A stretch of 64,000 nt of DNA from positions 1,426,001 to 1,490,000 of the forward strand of contig OY725492.1 of NCBI GenBank assembly GCA_963281255.1, in the 5' to 3' direction. The position numbers and the translations under genes are program-made. The notes below the pieces were generated by a model, which saw only the letters and a list, made by a program, of their open reading frames with translations, did no database searches and had not been told where the DNA came from. The DNA is from Aphrocallistes beatrix. Lineage: Eukaryota; Porifera; Hexactinellida; Sceptrulophora; Aphrocallistidae. This document shows, piece after piece, positions 11,180-23,156 of this stretch (positions are counted from its first letter, which is position 1; every line of letters starts with the position of its first letter).

Positions 11180-11503
11180 CAGTAGGACGTCAGTTATCCG
11201 AACGGGTTGGGACCCAGGGGGTTCGGATTACTGAAATGTTCGGATAACTGAAGTTGTTATGTAATTATATAGAAAAGTTGGTCGGTAGTACTAAGTAGTC
11301 ATAATGATGAATAATAGATAAAATACATATTGATCTATGTACGTATCATCAATAGTATATAAAGTGATGGCAGCGTAGTATTTCAATTCTCAGCTCAAAG
11401 ATGCATCATTTATAAATTTATCATATTTTAGTTTGGTCAACCAAGGGGTTCGGATAACTGAAGTGTTCGGATAACTGAAGTTCGGATAACTGACGTTCTA
11501 CTG
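11180..11503. mobile_element. pogo/Tigger-like MITE, 324 bp
   Basis: The ends CAGTAGGACGTCAGTTATCC and the complement of CAGTAGAACGTCAGTTATCC are flanked by TA. Extra GTTCGGATAACTGAAG copies lie just inside each end. The CAGTTATCCGAAC core recurs in the tandem array at 46626-47285. Confidence 0.82.
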
Positions 11504-12020
11504 TATATATATATATAAATATACATTAATCGAGTTTTAATAGTAAGGATGACATAGGCGTAGCACCCGGTCCGCCTGGTCCGGCCATCTGCTAGGCACA
11601 ATACAAGCTTTTGGCAATAACATGGTTTGCCCGGACCAGTGCTATGTGCCCCCCGTAAAAAATATGCCACGGGCCCCGTGCAACCTTAATCCGGCCCTGT
11701 TAGTGCAGAAATACACCACGATTTGAGTCACGAATTTTTCTACACATTGCTAGGTTCATATTTCTTCTGTGGTTGCCACAATGGTAAATTACATAAAGGT
11801 CTCAAACTTAGAATATCCTGCATAGTCTATAGTAAACAGAAAAAATGTGAAAAGTGCTTTACATTTTTTGCAGAAGTGTGAAAATTTCACTTTGATATCA
11901 TAACTTAACCGTCGATCCATTATTTGACACTTATGTATGTACAAATTTTTATATCACTACGCCTCTCCATTTCTCTAATCTAACAAACAAACAAAAAAAG
12001 AAATATATTATAGTGTATAG

Positions 12021-14384
12021 CAGGGGTCGGCAAACTTTCTAGCAAACGGGCCAAAATAGACAAATTCCATAAGACTGCGGGCCAGATGGGATGCCATTGA
12101 AAACTCGTTTAGATTTTTGTAATTTATCGACTGATTAAATACCACTATTATATTACGCAATTAGATTTTAGAATATTTATTTGTTTATGATAACTATTTT
12201 GCATTGTAAAATTAGACAATCAAAAAATATTAATGTTAATGAGATGGATGCTGCTGCCCTGCTTTGGATAATGCCTCTATGTCTGGTTTTAGGTTAGAGG
12301 TTGCCAATCGTAGCACACTATCTAGGTGATTTCCGCTTAACCGTGTGCGCAACTTGCTTTTACGTAATTCATCTTTGAGAAGAGTTGTTCACAAACGTAT
12401 GTACTCCCAAAAAGAACTGCAACCTCCTTTGCATGTTTCACTATTGAAGGAAATCTTTGAGGAGTTAAATAATGTTGATAGAATTCGAGTAAAGGTACCT
12501 CTCGAAATCTTGATTTGAGTTCACTTGAACTTTGGAGCTCAATCAGTTCCATTTGTAAATTTTCTGGGGAGTCACATATTTCAACATCAAATACGGCGGC
12601 GAAGTAGCTAAAATACTTACGATGCTCATCCATATCTGCGAATCGAGTGTTAAATTGATCTTTCAGATCAGATATGAATTTGGCGTAATAAGAAACATCA
12701 CATGGTTGGTGTGAGCGAAGTGTAGGGAAATGAACACAATTACTCTCTTCCAATTGAAGCTCCCATAGTTGTAACTTAACTTCAAATGCATAACATTGAT
12801 GAACTGATTCATTCCTTGCATTTCCGAATTTAGCATATTTAGATGATTAGTGATGTCCACCAGAAAGGCAAAATCTGTCATCCATTTCGCATCACTGAGC
12901 TCTGGAACTTCCATCCCTTTTTCCCTCAAAGAAATGGTCAATTCAGCTCTCAACTGGTAAACTCTTTGCAACATTGCACCTCTACTTAACCAGCGCACTT
13001 CGCAATAATATAACAAATCGCCATATTGGTTATCCATCTCTTCTAACATATGTTGAAATTGACGATGATATAATCCTCTTGCACGCACAAAATTCACAAT
13101 TTTTATGACTACCCGCATTACTTCCTGCATCTTCAGAGATTTTGCGCACAAGGCCTCGAGATGGATTATACAATGTGTTCTTACCAGTTTTATTTCAATG
13201 CCAGCATTTCTCATTTCTTTTTCTATCAAAGAAACCACTCCCTTTACCTTTCCAACCATTGCTGGAGCACCATATGTCGTTACCCCACAAATATTACTTA
13301 GATTTAAGCCCAGGCTACCCATGACACTCATGATTCCTTGGAATATATTCTCACCAGTAGTGGTATCCTTTAGTGAAACCAAACCTGCCAATTATTCTGT
13401 AATGTCAAACGTTGCATTGAATCCTCTCACAAAAATTGAACCTGAGAAATATCAGTCGCATCAGTGCTCTCATCAAGTGCAATTGCGTAGAATTCAAATT
13501 GTTGAGCACGCTTTTGTAATGTTGTCCTGATATCTGAAGACAAATCTTGCAGAGAGACTAATCTTACCAAAAAGATCTCTTTTATCTGGACATAAAATAT
13601 CAACCACAGTTAGAAGACACTCCTTCACAAATTCACCATCAGTAAAGGTTTCATTCGATTCCCAATGAGTTCGCTAACAGCAAAACTAGCACGTGTAGTA
13701 TTCTTTAACTCAGAAGTATGCTATAAGAATTTACTCTGTTGCTCAATTAAAAACCTTTGCACAGAGATTCGATCTTACTCCTTCGCGCGGCACCAGGAAG
13801 AAATCGAAATTTCCCGAATGCTTCGTCTGGTAGTGTCGCTTCAAATTGGACTCTTTAATCACAGCAAGAGATACAGCACATAAAAGGCAGGTGGGCAATT
13901 TTCTCTGCATGATAAAAAAATACTGCTCCGTTCAACTTTCCTTGAATACGCGATTTTCAAGATCTACTTTCCGTTTTTTAGATACTGATGCCAAAATTTA
14001 ATTTACAATGAATGTGAAAATTTGATCTAAGTATTGAAACTTCTATTGATATATTTATCTAAACTTATGCACATACTAGTATAGTATATTATGCTGAGAT
14101 CAAACCCAAATAGTGTCAGAATACATTTGTGTGACATCACTAACACACTCATTCATCTTTCCATTCATTCATTCTTTCAAATATGGCCTCCAAATTGCCG
14201 TAGAGGCCATAATTAGTGTTTACAAAACAATTGTCGTAGAGCCCATTATAAGTGTTTCTGGAACAATTTTGGATTATATTTGAAAAAGCCTGAAAAGTAG
14301 AATAATTTCTGAAAGAGTCGAGGGCCGGATAAAATCACCTCGCGGGCCACATCTGGCCCGCGGGCCGGAGTTTGCCGACCCCTG
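12021..14384 (-). mobile_element. hAT transposon, GTF2IRD2-like, 2.36 kb
   Basis: The ends CAGGGGTCGGCAAACT and AGTTTGCCGACCCCTG are perfect complements, flanked on both sides by GTGTATAG. Subterminal GGGCC-rich bases follow. The intact 8-bp duplication points to a fairly recent insertion. It lies in the block duplicated before exons 3 and 9 but is absent from the second block, so it arrived after the duplication. Confidence 0.9.
12337..13700 (-). pseudogene. hAT transposase relic (GTF2IRD2/Charlie-like)
   Basis: Reading right to left, LDESTD (first catalytic Asp region, near 13470) is followed by AGLVSLKDTTTGENIFQ, ICGVTTYGAPAMVGK, VRTHCIIHLEALCAK, YCEVRWLSRGAMLQRV and WMTDFAFLVDITNHLN. Then come PLLEFYQHYLTPQRFPS and AKEVAVLFGSTYVCEQLFSK near the C-terminus. 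This order matches the transposase that gave rise to vertebrate GTF2IRD2. The frame is broken at least near 12700 and 13390, and dispersed stops lie upstream, so the gene is dead. Confidence 0.82.
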
Positions 14385-14392
14385 GTGTATAG

Positions 14393-14962
14393 CAATAAAA
14401 AATGTAGCATGCATATTTTCACACCTTTTGGCGAATTTTAAAATATGCAAGAGACTTGATTCCAACGTTTGTCATAAGGTATTTTAGGTTGTAGATTCTG
14501 AATATCGTATTTCGAATCTATGATAAATATTTATTTACTTTTGTCACAATAGATATATAGAGTAAACAAACTCCAAAATAGGCCAGAGACTAACTCTCAG
14601 CAGCTTGCATAGGGTTTTTAGTCGTATAGATTTCAAATATCATATTGTGGTATCTAATGATAAATTATTTGTTTACTTTTGTTTACAATAAATAATGGAA
14701 GTAATGAAATATCAAAATATGCTATAAACTAGCATTGAACTTGCATTGGTTTTTAGATACGCAGATTTCGAATTCTTTATATCATGGAGCTAATTTTTCT
14801 TCTCCAGTTCTGATTTCAGATTCGCCGTAGATAAATGATGTTTTTTAATGGAAAATTAGATAACAATTAACAATTTCTTTGATATCCTCCAGACGCCCGC
14901 AGCGCGACTCTGCAGATACGCAGTGTCTGCAAGCCGCGAGCGCAAGTACGCTAAGCGGCTTG
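14393..14962 (+). mobile_element. Helitron-like family 2, copy before exon 3
   Basis: The right end is a GC-rich hairpin cluster finishing GCGGCTTG and followed by T, as in family 1. Upstream sequence (TTTCGAATCTATGATAAAT, then TTTGTTTAC-rich stretches) matches the copy before exon 9. The further upstream part of the same block is at about 11830-12020, split off by the hAT insertion. The 5' terminus is not clear. Confidence 0.5.
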
Positions 14963-14999
14963 TAATATATAATATTCACCTATAGACATATATTTCTAG

Positions 15000-15299
15000 T
15001 TCCTTCAACTCCCCCAGTTAACATCTCAGTATACTCTTTAAACAGTACTGCGATACAGGCAGAATGGAATGTTCCAGAATTGATAGATCAAAATGGAGTT
15101 TTAACAAGTTACCAAGTTAGATATCTTGGTTTCGAGTTGGATACAGCCGAAAGATCTTTGAATCTAAGTATTAACACGATGTATGTAATTCTAACTGGAC
15201 TTCTACCAAATACATATTATTGTGTAATGATTCAGGTTCAAAACGGAGCAGGATTTAGTGAATTTAGTTCTCTAAATTGTGCACGCACTCACGAAGCAA
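15000..15299 (+). CDS. FN3 exon 3 (lineage A, NTYYC subtype)
   Basis: This exon is 300 bp, phase 1 to 1, reading RYLGFELDTAERSLNLSINTM and PNTYYCVMIQVQNGAG. The NTYYC and YLGFE signatures are shared with exon 9. A Helitron-like 3' end stops only about 37 bp before the exon, as it also does before exon 9. Exons 3 and 4 with their introns form a block duplicated as exons 9 and 10. Confidence 0.9.
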
Positions 15300-15937
15300 G
15301 TAAGATTAATGCAAAATGAATTTTCTTGAAAATGTTGCTTTCTATTAATATATTAGCACTCCTGGAATTTTTGTATGTAATATAATTTTTTAAGTAAACA
15401 ATTACGACTTTCTTCCCTTTTCTGCATACAAATTTATCTCTTTAAGTGTGGATATGTACATTTTAACGTTTCGATACCTCTGCTATTACAATTCTTCAGT
15501 TTAATACAAGTATTGAGGCACCTTGATGATATCTTGAAAAGAGAAACTTGCTAATGTCTAATTAGCCTCACTTGCTTCAATTCTTTAGTCAAACATTTTG
15601 GACTCTTCTGGCATGAATGAAATTCAAGAGTAGCTGGTCAAGTCAAACGATGACGATTCCAATCGTGCATGATGCTTCAACTATGTATTTCATTTTATGC
15701 GAAATTTGCTCTTAGATAAAAATTATAAACTGGTATATCCGTAACACACACTCCCATGTGTTAAGTATGTTACAAGTATTTCCACTGTTTATGGTTAAAA
15801 AGGTGGGTTGCGCTCCATTATACAGTTGATAAAAAGGGCTCGAATTGTACCCATGTTTGATAAAATATTCTATGATAATGATTCTAGATTTTTACTATCT
15901 CAAAAGCTAATATTAACCTACATGCATATATTTCTAG
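15300..15937 (+). other. Intron 3, paralogous to intron 9
   Basis: The first 180 bp (CTCCTGGAATTTTTGTA, TCTCTTTAAGTGTGGATA) and the last 240 bp match intron 9 (25041-25587) with scattered changes. No transposon ends were recognised. Confidence 0.6.
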
Positions 15938-16237
15938 TTCCTTCAACTCCTCCAGTTAACTTGACAGTATATTCTTTAAACAGCACAACGATACAGGCAG
16001 AATGGAATGTTCCTGAATTGATAAACCAAAATGGATTTTTAATAAGTTACCAAGTCATATATCGTGGTTTAGAGTTGGATACAACTGAAAGATCTTTGAA
16101 TCTAAGTATTAACACGATGTTTGTAATTCTGACTGAACTTCTACCAAATGTGTATTACTGTATAATGATTCGGGTTGAAAACGGAGCAGGATTCAGTGAA
16201 TTTAGTCCTCTAAATTGTACACGCACTCACGAAGCAA
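15938..16237 (+). CDS. FN3 exon 4 (lineage A)
   Basis: This 300-bp exon follows a 638-bp intron that is paralogous to the intron before exon 10. It reads TTIQAEWNVPELINQNGFL, with YRGLELDTTERSLNLSI in the middle and LTELLPNVYYC, where Glu replaces the usual Gly. Both recurrent Cys are present and the donor is GCAA|GTAAGA. Confidence 0.9.
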
Positions 16238-17396
16238 GTAAGATTTATGCAGAATAAATATATATACTAGCAATATTAGTAAAAAATAATTGTGCCATTG
16301 AGTAAGTAGTTCCATACCTGTATATAAGAAGGTAATCAAATTTTCATTTTCGATTTGCCTACAATATTTCATAGAGGATTAACTTTCGATTGATTTATTG
16401 ATTTGATACGATATTATAATTACACGTATTGTGGTTACTGCACTTGGTTTTAGACCGGTTTAGGATACTGCATTTTCATTTGATTTTTGTAGTTCCCTTG
16501 GGTGTATTTCGGTTATCAGCAAATTTAGGGAAAACTAAGTATTCCATTGACGCGTATGAAATATCATATAGATAGACTTCTTTGAAGCATTATTGTAGTA
16601 GGCTATAGGTTAGGACAAAATTTGAGAATGGAATGTTGTTACATTCCTAACACATTCTTGCGTTGCTAGGAACAAATATTCCCGAATATAGTCATGTGGT
16701 CACTTCTAATATCCCAGCTGTAGACTGCGGATTTTGCTGACTCATTTCCGATCAAATCATTCTGTGCAGGAAACCTTTAGAAATGCGGGACCCCAAGCCA
16801 TTGGAAGGTTTTAAACGAAGTGAAATTTTACGCTGATTACGAGTATCGTAATACGAATTGGAATAATTTAAAGCTGTAGAAGTTATATGTATTTTACACC
16901 TTAAAATGTGTCCGAATGTGGTACTAATAGTGGCATTTTAGGGATGTTCCACAGAAGGAATTTTTTGGATTGTTGATACGTTACTTAAGTAGCTTCCCTA
17001 GAAAATTAACGCGATTTGGAGCTGAAATCATTCAAATACTTGAATTAACACGATTTCGAGAGTTAATTTCCTATAATGAGGTAATCAAAACTGATAATTT
17101 GATATATAATTAGAGGTGAACATTAAATTAACGCATTAATATATCAAAAACCATCAAAATTTATGCAAGTTACAAGTATATTGATTGTATACGTAACTCA
17201 ATCAATAGTTATAAATTCCTTTGCACCTGAAATATAGTGGAATTCTGATTGTAATAATGACAATAATGACATCGTACACGGTAGCTAAATATTGATGCGG
17301 GCGTTTGAAGTAAACAAGTTACCAACTAACAATAAACTAAGCATACATTTAGAGTGCATAAATAAAATACATTCACCTACATACATCCCTTTATAG
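16238..17396 (+). other. Intron 4, no further gene
   Basis: This is AT-rich intron sequence. A stretch near 16590-16690 (GTAGTAGGCTATAG, GGAATGTTGTTACATTCCTA) is a degraded piece of the large palindromic MITE. Otherwise nothing was recognised. Confidence 0.5.
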
Positions 17397-17696
17397 TCCC
17401 TTCAACTCCCCCAACTAACATCACCGTATATTCCTTAAACAGCACTGCGATACAAACAGAATGGAACGCTCCTGAATTGATTGATCAAAATGGAGTTTTA
17501 ACAAGTTACCAAGTTAGATATAATGGCTCAGAGTTGGATACAATTGAAAGATTCTTGGATCTAAATATTAACACGACGTCTGTAATTCTGACTGGACTTC
17601 TACCAAATGTTTATTACTGTGTAATGATTCGTGTTGAAAACGGAGCAGGATTGAGTGAATTTACTTCTCCAAGTTGTGCACGTACTCACGAAGCAG
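17397..17696 (+). CDS. FN3 exon 5 (lineage A) with unusual donor
   Basis: This exon is 300 bp after acceptor TTTATAG. The middle reads FLDLNINTTSVILTGLL, a blend of lineage A and B residues. The exon ends GCAG and the donor is GTATCG instead of GTAAGA. The changed last base would turn the junction codon from Ile to Val. A Helitron-like 5' terminus begins only 14 bp after the donor, so transposon insertion may have replaced the normal intron start. Confidence 0.86.
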
Positions 17697-17710
17697 GTAT
17701 CGTTTTGAAA

Positions 17711-17740
17711 TCCTTACTATTAAAACTCGATTAATATATA
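17711..17740 (+). mobile_element. Helitron-like family 1, 5' end fragment
   Basis: TCCTTACTATTAAAACTCG begins after an A and runs into TA repeats, then stops at another copy in the opposite direction. It begins 14 bp after the exon 5 donor. Confidence 0.6.
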
Positions 17741-17756
17741 TATATATATATATATG

Positions 17757-18241
17757 AGAGCGCTTCGCTTGCGCTGCGCGGCTGGCGGACACTTTGTGTC
17801 CGCCGGAGTCTCCCTTCAGTCGTCTGGGGTCACATTGATTGATTATAAGGGAAATAACATCTCTAAATATGTCTGTCCTACTGTTAAAATCAATATCGCA
17901 CGAGAAATTACCAAATTTATCAATTTGTAAAATTTTTGATGAGTAATGATGACGTCATAACAAAGTGTTGAGTCATCATTTTTTAATAATAGTTGAATCA
18001 AAGGTGAGGTATGTTACTATACAGATTCTATTAAAATCTAAGCCGTCTATCTCCTATAATGCCTGAGTTATGCTCTAATAACTGTATTGCTTTACTTTTA
18101 ACAATGTGACAATGACGTCATAATTCCATGATGAATCGACATTTTGCTCTGAGCTCAGAAATTAGTGGAGCCATATCCAAAAGACTCCCACATGCCAAAA
18201 ATTAGCTTTCTGTGCTTAGAAGTTTTTTGAATCAATTCGTT

Positions 18242-18245
<4 letters not shown>
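17757..18245 (-). mobile_element. Helitron-like family 1, copy e
   Basis: The GC-rich hairpin end is slightly shortened at 17757, and the body follows consensus up to CAATTCGTTA at about 18241. It continues into a TA microsatellite (18244-18284). A short inverted family fragment follows at 18286-18366. Confidence 0.6.
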
Positions 18246-18289
<44 letters not shown>

Positions 18290-18492
18290 AAACGATGACT
18301 CATCACTCTGTTATGACATCATTATTATCCATCTAAAATTGACAAATTATTTTTCGAATGATATCGAATATATTAAAAAGTGATAAATTTAATATTTAAT
18401 CAGGAAAATAGTACTCTTAAACCTTGTCGCTTGAAATCCAAATTTTGTATCATTTTTATGTAATTACCTTGTTTTAGAAGAATTGTATTCCT

Positions 18493-18711
18493 GCAGGGTT
18501 TCATCCAGCTTTCCAATGTCATACGCCTAAATGGACGCCACCATTTTTCTACTCATTTTTATAGTATAGCATTTTTATATGTGTTTTATGCTGCACGCCT
18601 GTAAGTAGGCATATGCCACGCGCCTAGCCTCAAAGAATCATACGCCCAATTATGATCTATAGAATCAAATACGCGCCTCTAGGCGCGCCCAATATGCCTA
18701 GATGAAAGCAT
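18493..18711. mobile_element. GGCGCG-rich MITE, second copy
   Basis: Ends GCAGGGTTTCATCCAG and CTAGATGAAAGCAT match the element at 1118-1324 in opposite orientation. The inside repeats ACGCCTA and GGCGCG motifs. No convincing target duplication was found. Confidence 0.5.
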
Positions 18712-18894
18712 GCATCTAGATAAGAGTCGAACCATTTCTATGTTAGAAAACTGCTAGATTTAATTCATGCAGACCAATTTGAAATAAAACCAATAGATCT
18801 TAGTCAAATCACGAAAGTAAATTGATTGTTGCAGAACGTTTGAGACACCCTATATAAAATTAATATGGGAGCTATTTATAAAAAATCCAAGTTG

Positions 18895-19690
18895 ATATCA
18901 ACATCATTTTAAATCTGTTGCACTACCCATGGGCTACAATAGAAACATTAGAAGACCAGTTTACATTTTTTTTTCAGGAGGAAACTTTGTCTCTTGTTGG
19001 TATATTCGAGGCCGCTGGCTCAATTGAAGCAATTTTGAAAGTCACCCGTTAACGACGCCTAAACTACTTAACCGTTTACTAAAGAGCTGTAAATGAATCC
19101 AACGAAATCAACATCCTCGAATACGCAAACAAAGTTATGTTTGCTGCTGTAAAAGGCAAAATTTCAGGACAAATTATAAAATGGTGTATTTATTTGGTGC
19201 TGTAACTACCTCCCTTATAATTAATCAATGTGACCCCAGGCGCCCTTTGGGCACCTGGGGTCACATTGATTATTCACATTGATAGGTTTCTTTCAAAGTT
19301 GAGGTTACTACATATATTGAAAATTACTTTTCGCATGCGAATAGTAGTTTTTAACTGTAGAAAGCCCAGTATTTATATGGCTTCGCACTTGTATGGCTTC
19401 AGTGCCATATAAAATGGCTGGGAGACATCCGCGATATTGGGGACACTGTGTCTGGGCATTCTACGGTTAATACCTCTGATATTAATACCATTGAAATATG
19501 TTGCATTGCTATCCATGGACTACAATAGAAGCAATATAAGACCAGTTTACAAATTTACTTCTGGAGGAAACTTTGTCTCTTTTAGGAACAAGTATCGTTT
19601 TTTTTAGTATATTCGAGGACGCTGATTCCATTGGAGCAATTTTGAAAGTCACCCGTTAACGACACCTAAACTACTTAACCTGTACTAGTA
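18895..19690. repeat. Direct repeat pair of about 180-200 bp
   Basis: Copies at about 18895-19070 and 19486-19690 share GGAGGAAACTTTGTCTCTT, GTATATTCGAGG and GTCACCCGTTAACGAC. Between them lie a remnant of Helitron-like heads in inverted orientation (19203-19265) and a TTAA-flanked MITE. The repeats may be two copies of an unrecognised element. Confidence 0.45.
19355..19466. mobile_element. TTAA-flanked MITE, 112 bp
   Basis: TTAA flanks ends CTGTAGAAAGCCCAG and CTGGGCATTCTACGG. The TTAA target suggests piggyBac or Kolobok mobilisation. A second, more decayed copy is at about 39029-39150; both share GGCTGGGAGACATCCGCGAT. Confidence 0.58.
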
Positions 19691-19693
19691 TGT

Positions 19694-20163
19694 ACTAGTA
19701 TATCTGTATCGAATTTATTGAAGAAATTGCCAGTCACAGAAAGCTGATTTTTGGCATGTGGGAGTATTTTTGCTATGGCTCCACTAAGTTCTGAGCTCAG
19801 AGGAAAATGTCGACGAATTGTGACGTCATTGTCATGTTTTTTATAATTAGAAATTTCAGTTTTTCGACCATAACTCAGCCATTTTAAGTGATATAAGGAT
19901 AAAATTTTAATAGAATGTGCATATTAATATACCTATGGTAATTCATCACTCTGTTATGACATCATGATTACGCATCAAAAAATTTAAAAAAATTGACAAA
20001 TTTTATGATTTTTCGTGCGATATCGATTATAACAGTAGGACAGATGTGTTTAGAGATGCTATATCTCTTAAATTAATCAATGTGACCCCAGCGCCCAAAG
20101 GGCGCCTCCGGGGGACACAAAGTGTCCGCCAGCCGTGCAGTGCAAGCAAGCGAAGCGCGCTTG
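19694..20163 (+). mobile_element. Helitron-like family 1, copy g
   Basis: The body begins near the ATTGAAGAAATTGCC segment, with the extreme 5' end lost. It runs to the hairpin cluster and CTTG at 20163, followed by T. It ends 61 bp before FN3 exon 6. Confidence 0.62.
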
Positions 20164-20224
20164 TATTTAATAAAACACCATTATTCAGAGAGTGTCGTAT
20201 TCATCTACATGCATATATTTGTAG

Positions 20225-20524
20225 TTCCTTCAACTCCTCCAGTTAACTTGACAGTTTATTCTTTAAACAGCACTGCGATACAGGCAGAATGGAATGCTCC
20301 CGATTTGATTTATCAAAATGGAGTTTTAACAAGTTACCAAGTTAGATATAATGGCTCAGTATTGGATTCAGTTGAAAGATCCTTGAATCTAAGTATTAAC
20401 ACGATGTCTTTAATCCTGACTGGACTTCTACCAAATGTTTATTACTGTGTAATAATTCGTGTTGAAAACGGAGCAGGATTCAGTGAATTTAGTTCTCCAA
20501 ATTGTACACGCACTAACGAAGCAA
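20225..20524 (+). CDS. FN3 exon 6 (lineage A)
   Basis: This exon is 300 bp after acceptor TTTGTAG. It reads APDLIYQNGVLTSYQV, SVLDSVERSLNLSINTM and SPNCTRTNEA, with Asn for the usual His near the end. The preceding 2.5-kb intron is mostly transposon, and a Helitron-like 3' end finishes 61 bp before the exon. The following intron is paralogous to that after exon 12. Confidence 0.9.
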
Positions 20525-20713
20525 GTAAGATTTAGCCAGAATTATATATCAAGAGTTTAAAATATTATTAAAATTTTTAAAATTTTATTTTTCGTACAAA
20601 TGCGGCTGTATATATTATATATATTATTGCATCCCATTTTTGGTATAGATAAGAACTTCATAGATACATCTTGTTAAAAAACATAATGGCACATTCTAAT
20701 CAATTTGTATGTA

Positions 20714-21487
20714 CAGGGTGGGCCATAAGTTCTGTCCCAAGCTTCATTAGGTATAAAATTTTTAATACTCAAACAGTCTTAGTTATTATGGTCTTTAGAG
20801 ATTGTAATTCGAATACTTTCAACGATTTAAAAAGATTTTTCGAAGTCTGAGACCTAGAACTGTGTTTTGTATGGTGAGTTTGGTGAATAAAAAATGTGTC
20901 CTGGTTCGCAACGAAAATCGCAAATCAGGTCCCGCTGCTTCTGTATAAATTGTCTACATAATCGATGTTCCATGACGATTTAACACCAGATACCTTTCAT
21001 TCACCATAGAAATATTTCACGAATCCACTGAATTCATTTTCAGACATAAGAAAAAGTTATTCATTCGCAGTTCAAATTAGGTATATTTTGCAAAATTCCC
21101 TAAAATGGCACTTTTTTTCACATCACAAAAAAATCTGATCCAATTTGTCCCTAAAATCCACTGATCTTCACATCGTATATTTCTACAAATTTAGAGTGTT
21201 CGAGGAAAATGTGAGAGCTATTTTTTCCGAGAATTTGAAGACTCTAGAAAGATAATTCGAAAAGCAGTGGCCTCTGATTCGCGATTTTCGCTGCGAACCA
21301 GGACACATTTTTTATTCACCAAACTCACCGTATAAAACACAGTTCTAGGTCTCAGACTCGAAAAATCTTTTCAAATCGTTGAAAGTATTCGAATTACAAT
21401 CTCTAAAGACAATAATAACTAATATTGTTTGAGTATAAGAAATTTTATACCAAATAAAGCTTGGGTCAGAACTTATGGCCCACCCTG
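20714..21487. mobile_element. Long-inverted-repeat Tc1/mariner MITE, 774 bp
   Basis: The ends CAGGGTGGGCCATAAGTTC and complement are flanked by TA. Each arm is about 230 bp and nearly complementary (for example GAACCAGGACACATTTTTT). The same TA in the paralogous intron after exon 12 holds a different MITE. Confidence 0.85.
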
Positions 21488-21967
21488 TATATTGTTTTCT
21501 CGATATTTATTTTAGGTCATCCCCCAGTATGGATGCATCATAACATGTTACCAGAGCATTAAATGCTCCGGAAATTTAATTGTCGCCCATTCGCTCTCCT
21601 TGCTTTTAATTGGAGCATGCTCCAGCTATGCTTTAAATTCTCAAATTGAGTCAATCTGTTTATGTATAAGCACACTTCTAATTTATTTACAATAGTTTTG
21701 CACCCATAAAGTGTGGAAATATGGATTTAAATCAATAAGTTTCTAAGGAGGCTGAAAGGTTTGATGATTTGTGTACTTAATTAATTCGACTATTCTTTGT
21801 GATATATGACAATATACAATTTTATAATTATAACTGTACCTATAATTTAATTTCAGAGAGGAAGGATTGTCAAAATTGCATTTTTCTCTCCTACTATTTC
21901 AGATGAAGCTGATCCAGCCTCTAGTTCTAAGGAAGATTGTTTTTATTACTCTACTTGAAACTACATA
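21488..21967 (+). other. Intron 6 sequence, no gene
   Basis: The start (TATGGATGCATCATAACATG) continues the paralogous intron seen after exon 12. GGAGCATGCTCC-like inverted motifs occur near 21560-21630. Nothing else was recognised. Confidence 0.45.
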
Positions 21968-22311
21968 CACTCGAACCTCTCTTATCCGGACCTCCGATAT
22001 CCGGGCACCTCTCTCAACCGGGCAGCCCTTTCGACATTTAGTCAATATGCATTGTCCTATTTCCAAGTCAATTATTAACCACAATTCCAGCAATCATTAT
22101 CATGTAATATTTTTTTTTGACATTAATATGTCATTAGTAAAACTGTGGGTTTTGCGTACTCGTATATTGTCTTGGTACGTAAATATTATAGAATAACCTC
22201 ATGTGCATATACATGTTTTCGAATTATCCGGGCAAATTCTGTTATCCGGGCACCCTCTGTTATCCGGGCACCCTCCGGTCCGGCACTGCCCGGATAAGAG
22301 AGGTTCGAGTG
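21968..22311. mobile_element. pogo/Tigger-like MITE, 344 bp, second family
   Basis: CACTCGAACCTCTCTTATCC and its complement form perfect ends flanked by TA. Several further TTATCCGGGCACCCTC motifs lie inside the right end, a pattern shared with the other pogo-like elements here. Confidence 0.82.
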
Positions 22312-22607
22312 TACATACTTTGTTAACTCATATAAAATTATTATTAGAATCAGTTGGAGTCACAAAATAGTGAAAACATGTATTTGTGATCTAGAACTTA
22401 GATAATGAATGCTTCAGTTAAAAATTTAACTACGAGAACGAGTCATCATCATTTAATTCTATTACTAAAAATAATACTATATGTCATGGATAAAAGGACC
22501 CAAAATTGATAATAAAATACATGCTTTAATTTAATCATATTTTTAATCCATACTATTATTTAGAGTTCATTGATGAACTATATTCACCTACATACATCTA
22601 TTTCTAG

Positions 22608-22907
22608 TTCCTTCAACTCCTCCAGTTAACATCACAGTGTATCCTTTAAACAGCACTGCAATACATGCAGAATGGAATGTTCCTGAATTGATAAATCAAA
22701 ATGGAGTTTTAACAAGTTATCAAGTTAGATATAATGGATCAGTGTTGGATACAACTGAAAGAGTTCTGAATCTAAGTATTAACACGACGTCTGTAATTCT
22801 GAATGGACTTCTACCAAACGTTTATTACTGTATAATGGTTAGCGTTGGAAACGGAGCAGGATTGAGTGGATTTAGTTCTCCAAATTGTGCACTCACTCAC
22901 GAAGCAA
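22608..22907 (+). CDS. FN3 exon 7 (lineage A)
   Basis: This 300-bp exon reads TAIHAEWNVPELINQNG, INTTSVILNGLLPN and VSVGNGAGLSGFSSPNCALTHEA. The LNGLL and GNGAG signatures are shared only with exon 8, so the two are close duplicates. Sequon NTT is added in the middle of the domain. The donor is standard. Confidence 0.9.
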
Positions 22908-23156
22908 GTAAGATTTATGCATAATTAATTATATATAAATGCCAAAATATTCAACATGATGCTGTATATAATATACGTATTAAGACCTATTATAACTTTT
23001 GATTAGTTATGGAACCACTTGACTCAGGCAATTTTTGATTATCTTTGCTTTCATTATGCCTATGATTCATGAAATATTTTTTTGTTAATCATTAATATAC
23101 TCCTTATATCAAAAACCAACTTAGAGTCTTCTTCTAGTTCTTCCTTCTATTTCTAG

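Larger units (their letters stand above)
10544..11549 (-). mobile_element. Helitron-like family 1, copy d, with two MITE insertions
   Basis: A full-length copy runs from the CTTG-end complement at 10544 to GTAAGGA at 11549, each flanked by the expected A/T base. Two TA-flanked MITEs have entered it, at 10665-10840 and 11180-11503. The second lies in the TA microsatellite near the element's 5' end. Confidence 0.65.

Noticed and set aside
21867-22196. 109-codon open frame
   Set aside because: It crosses the border of a TA-flanked MITE and has no domain features.
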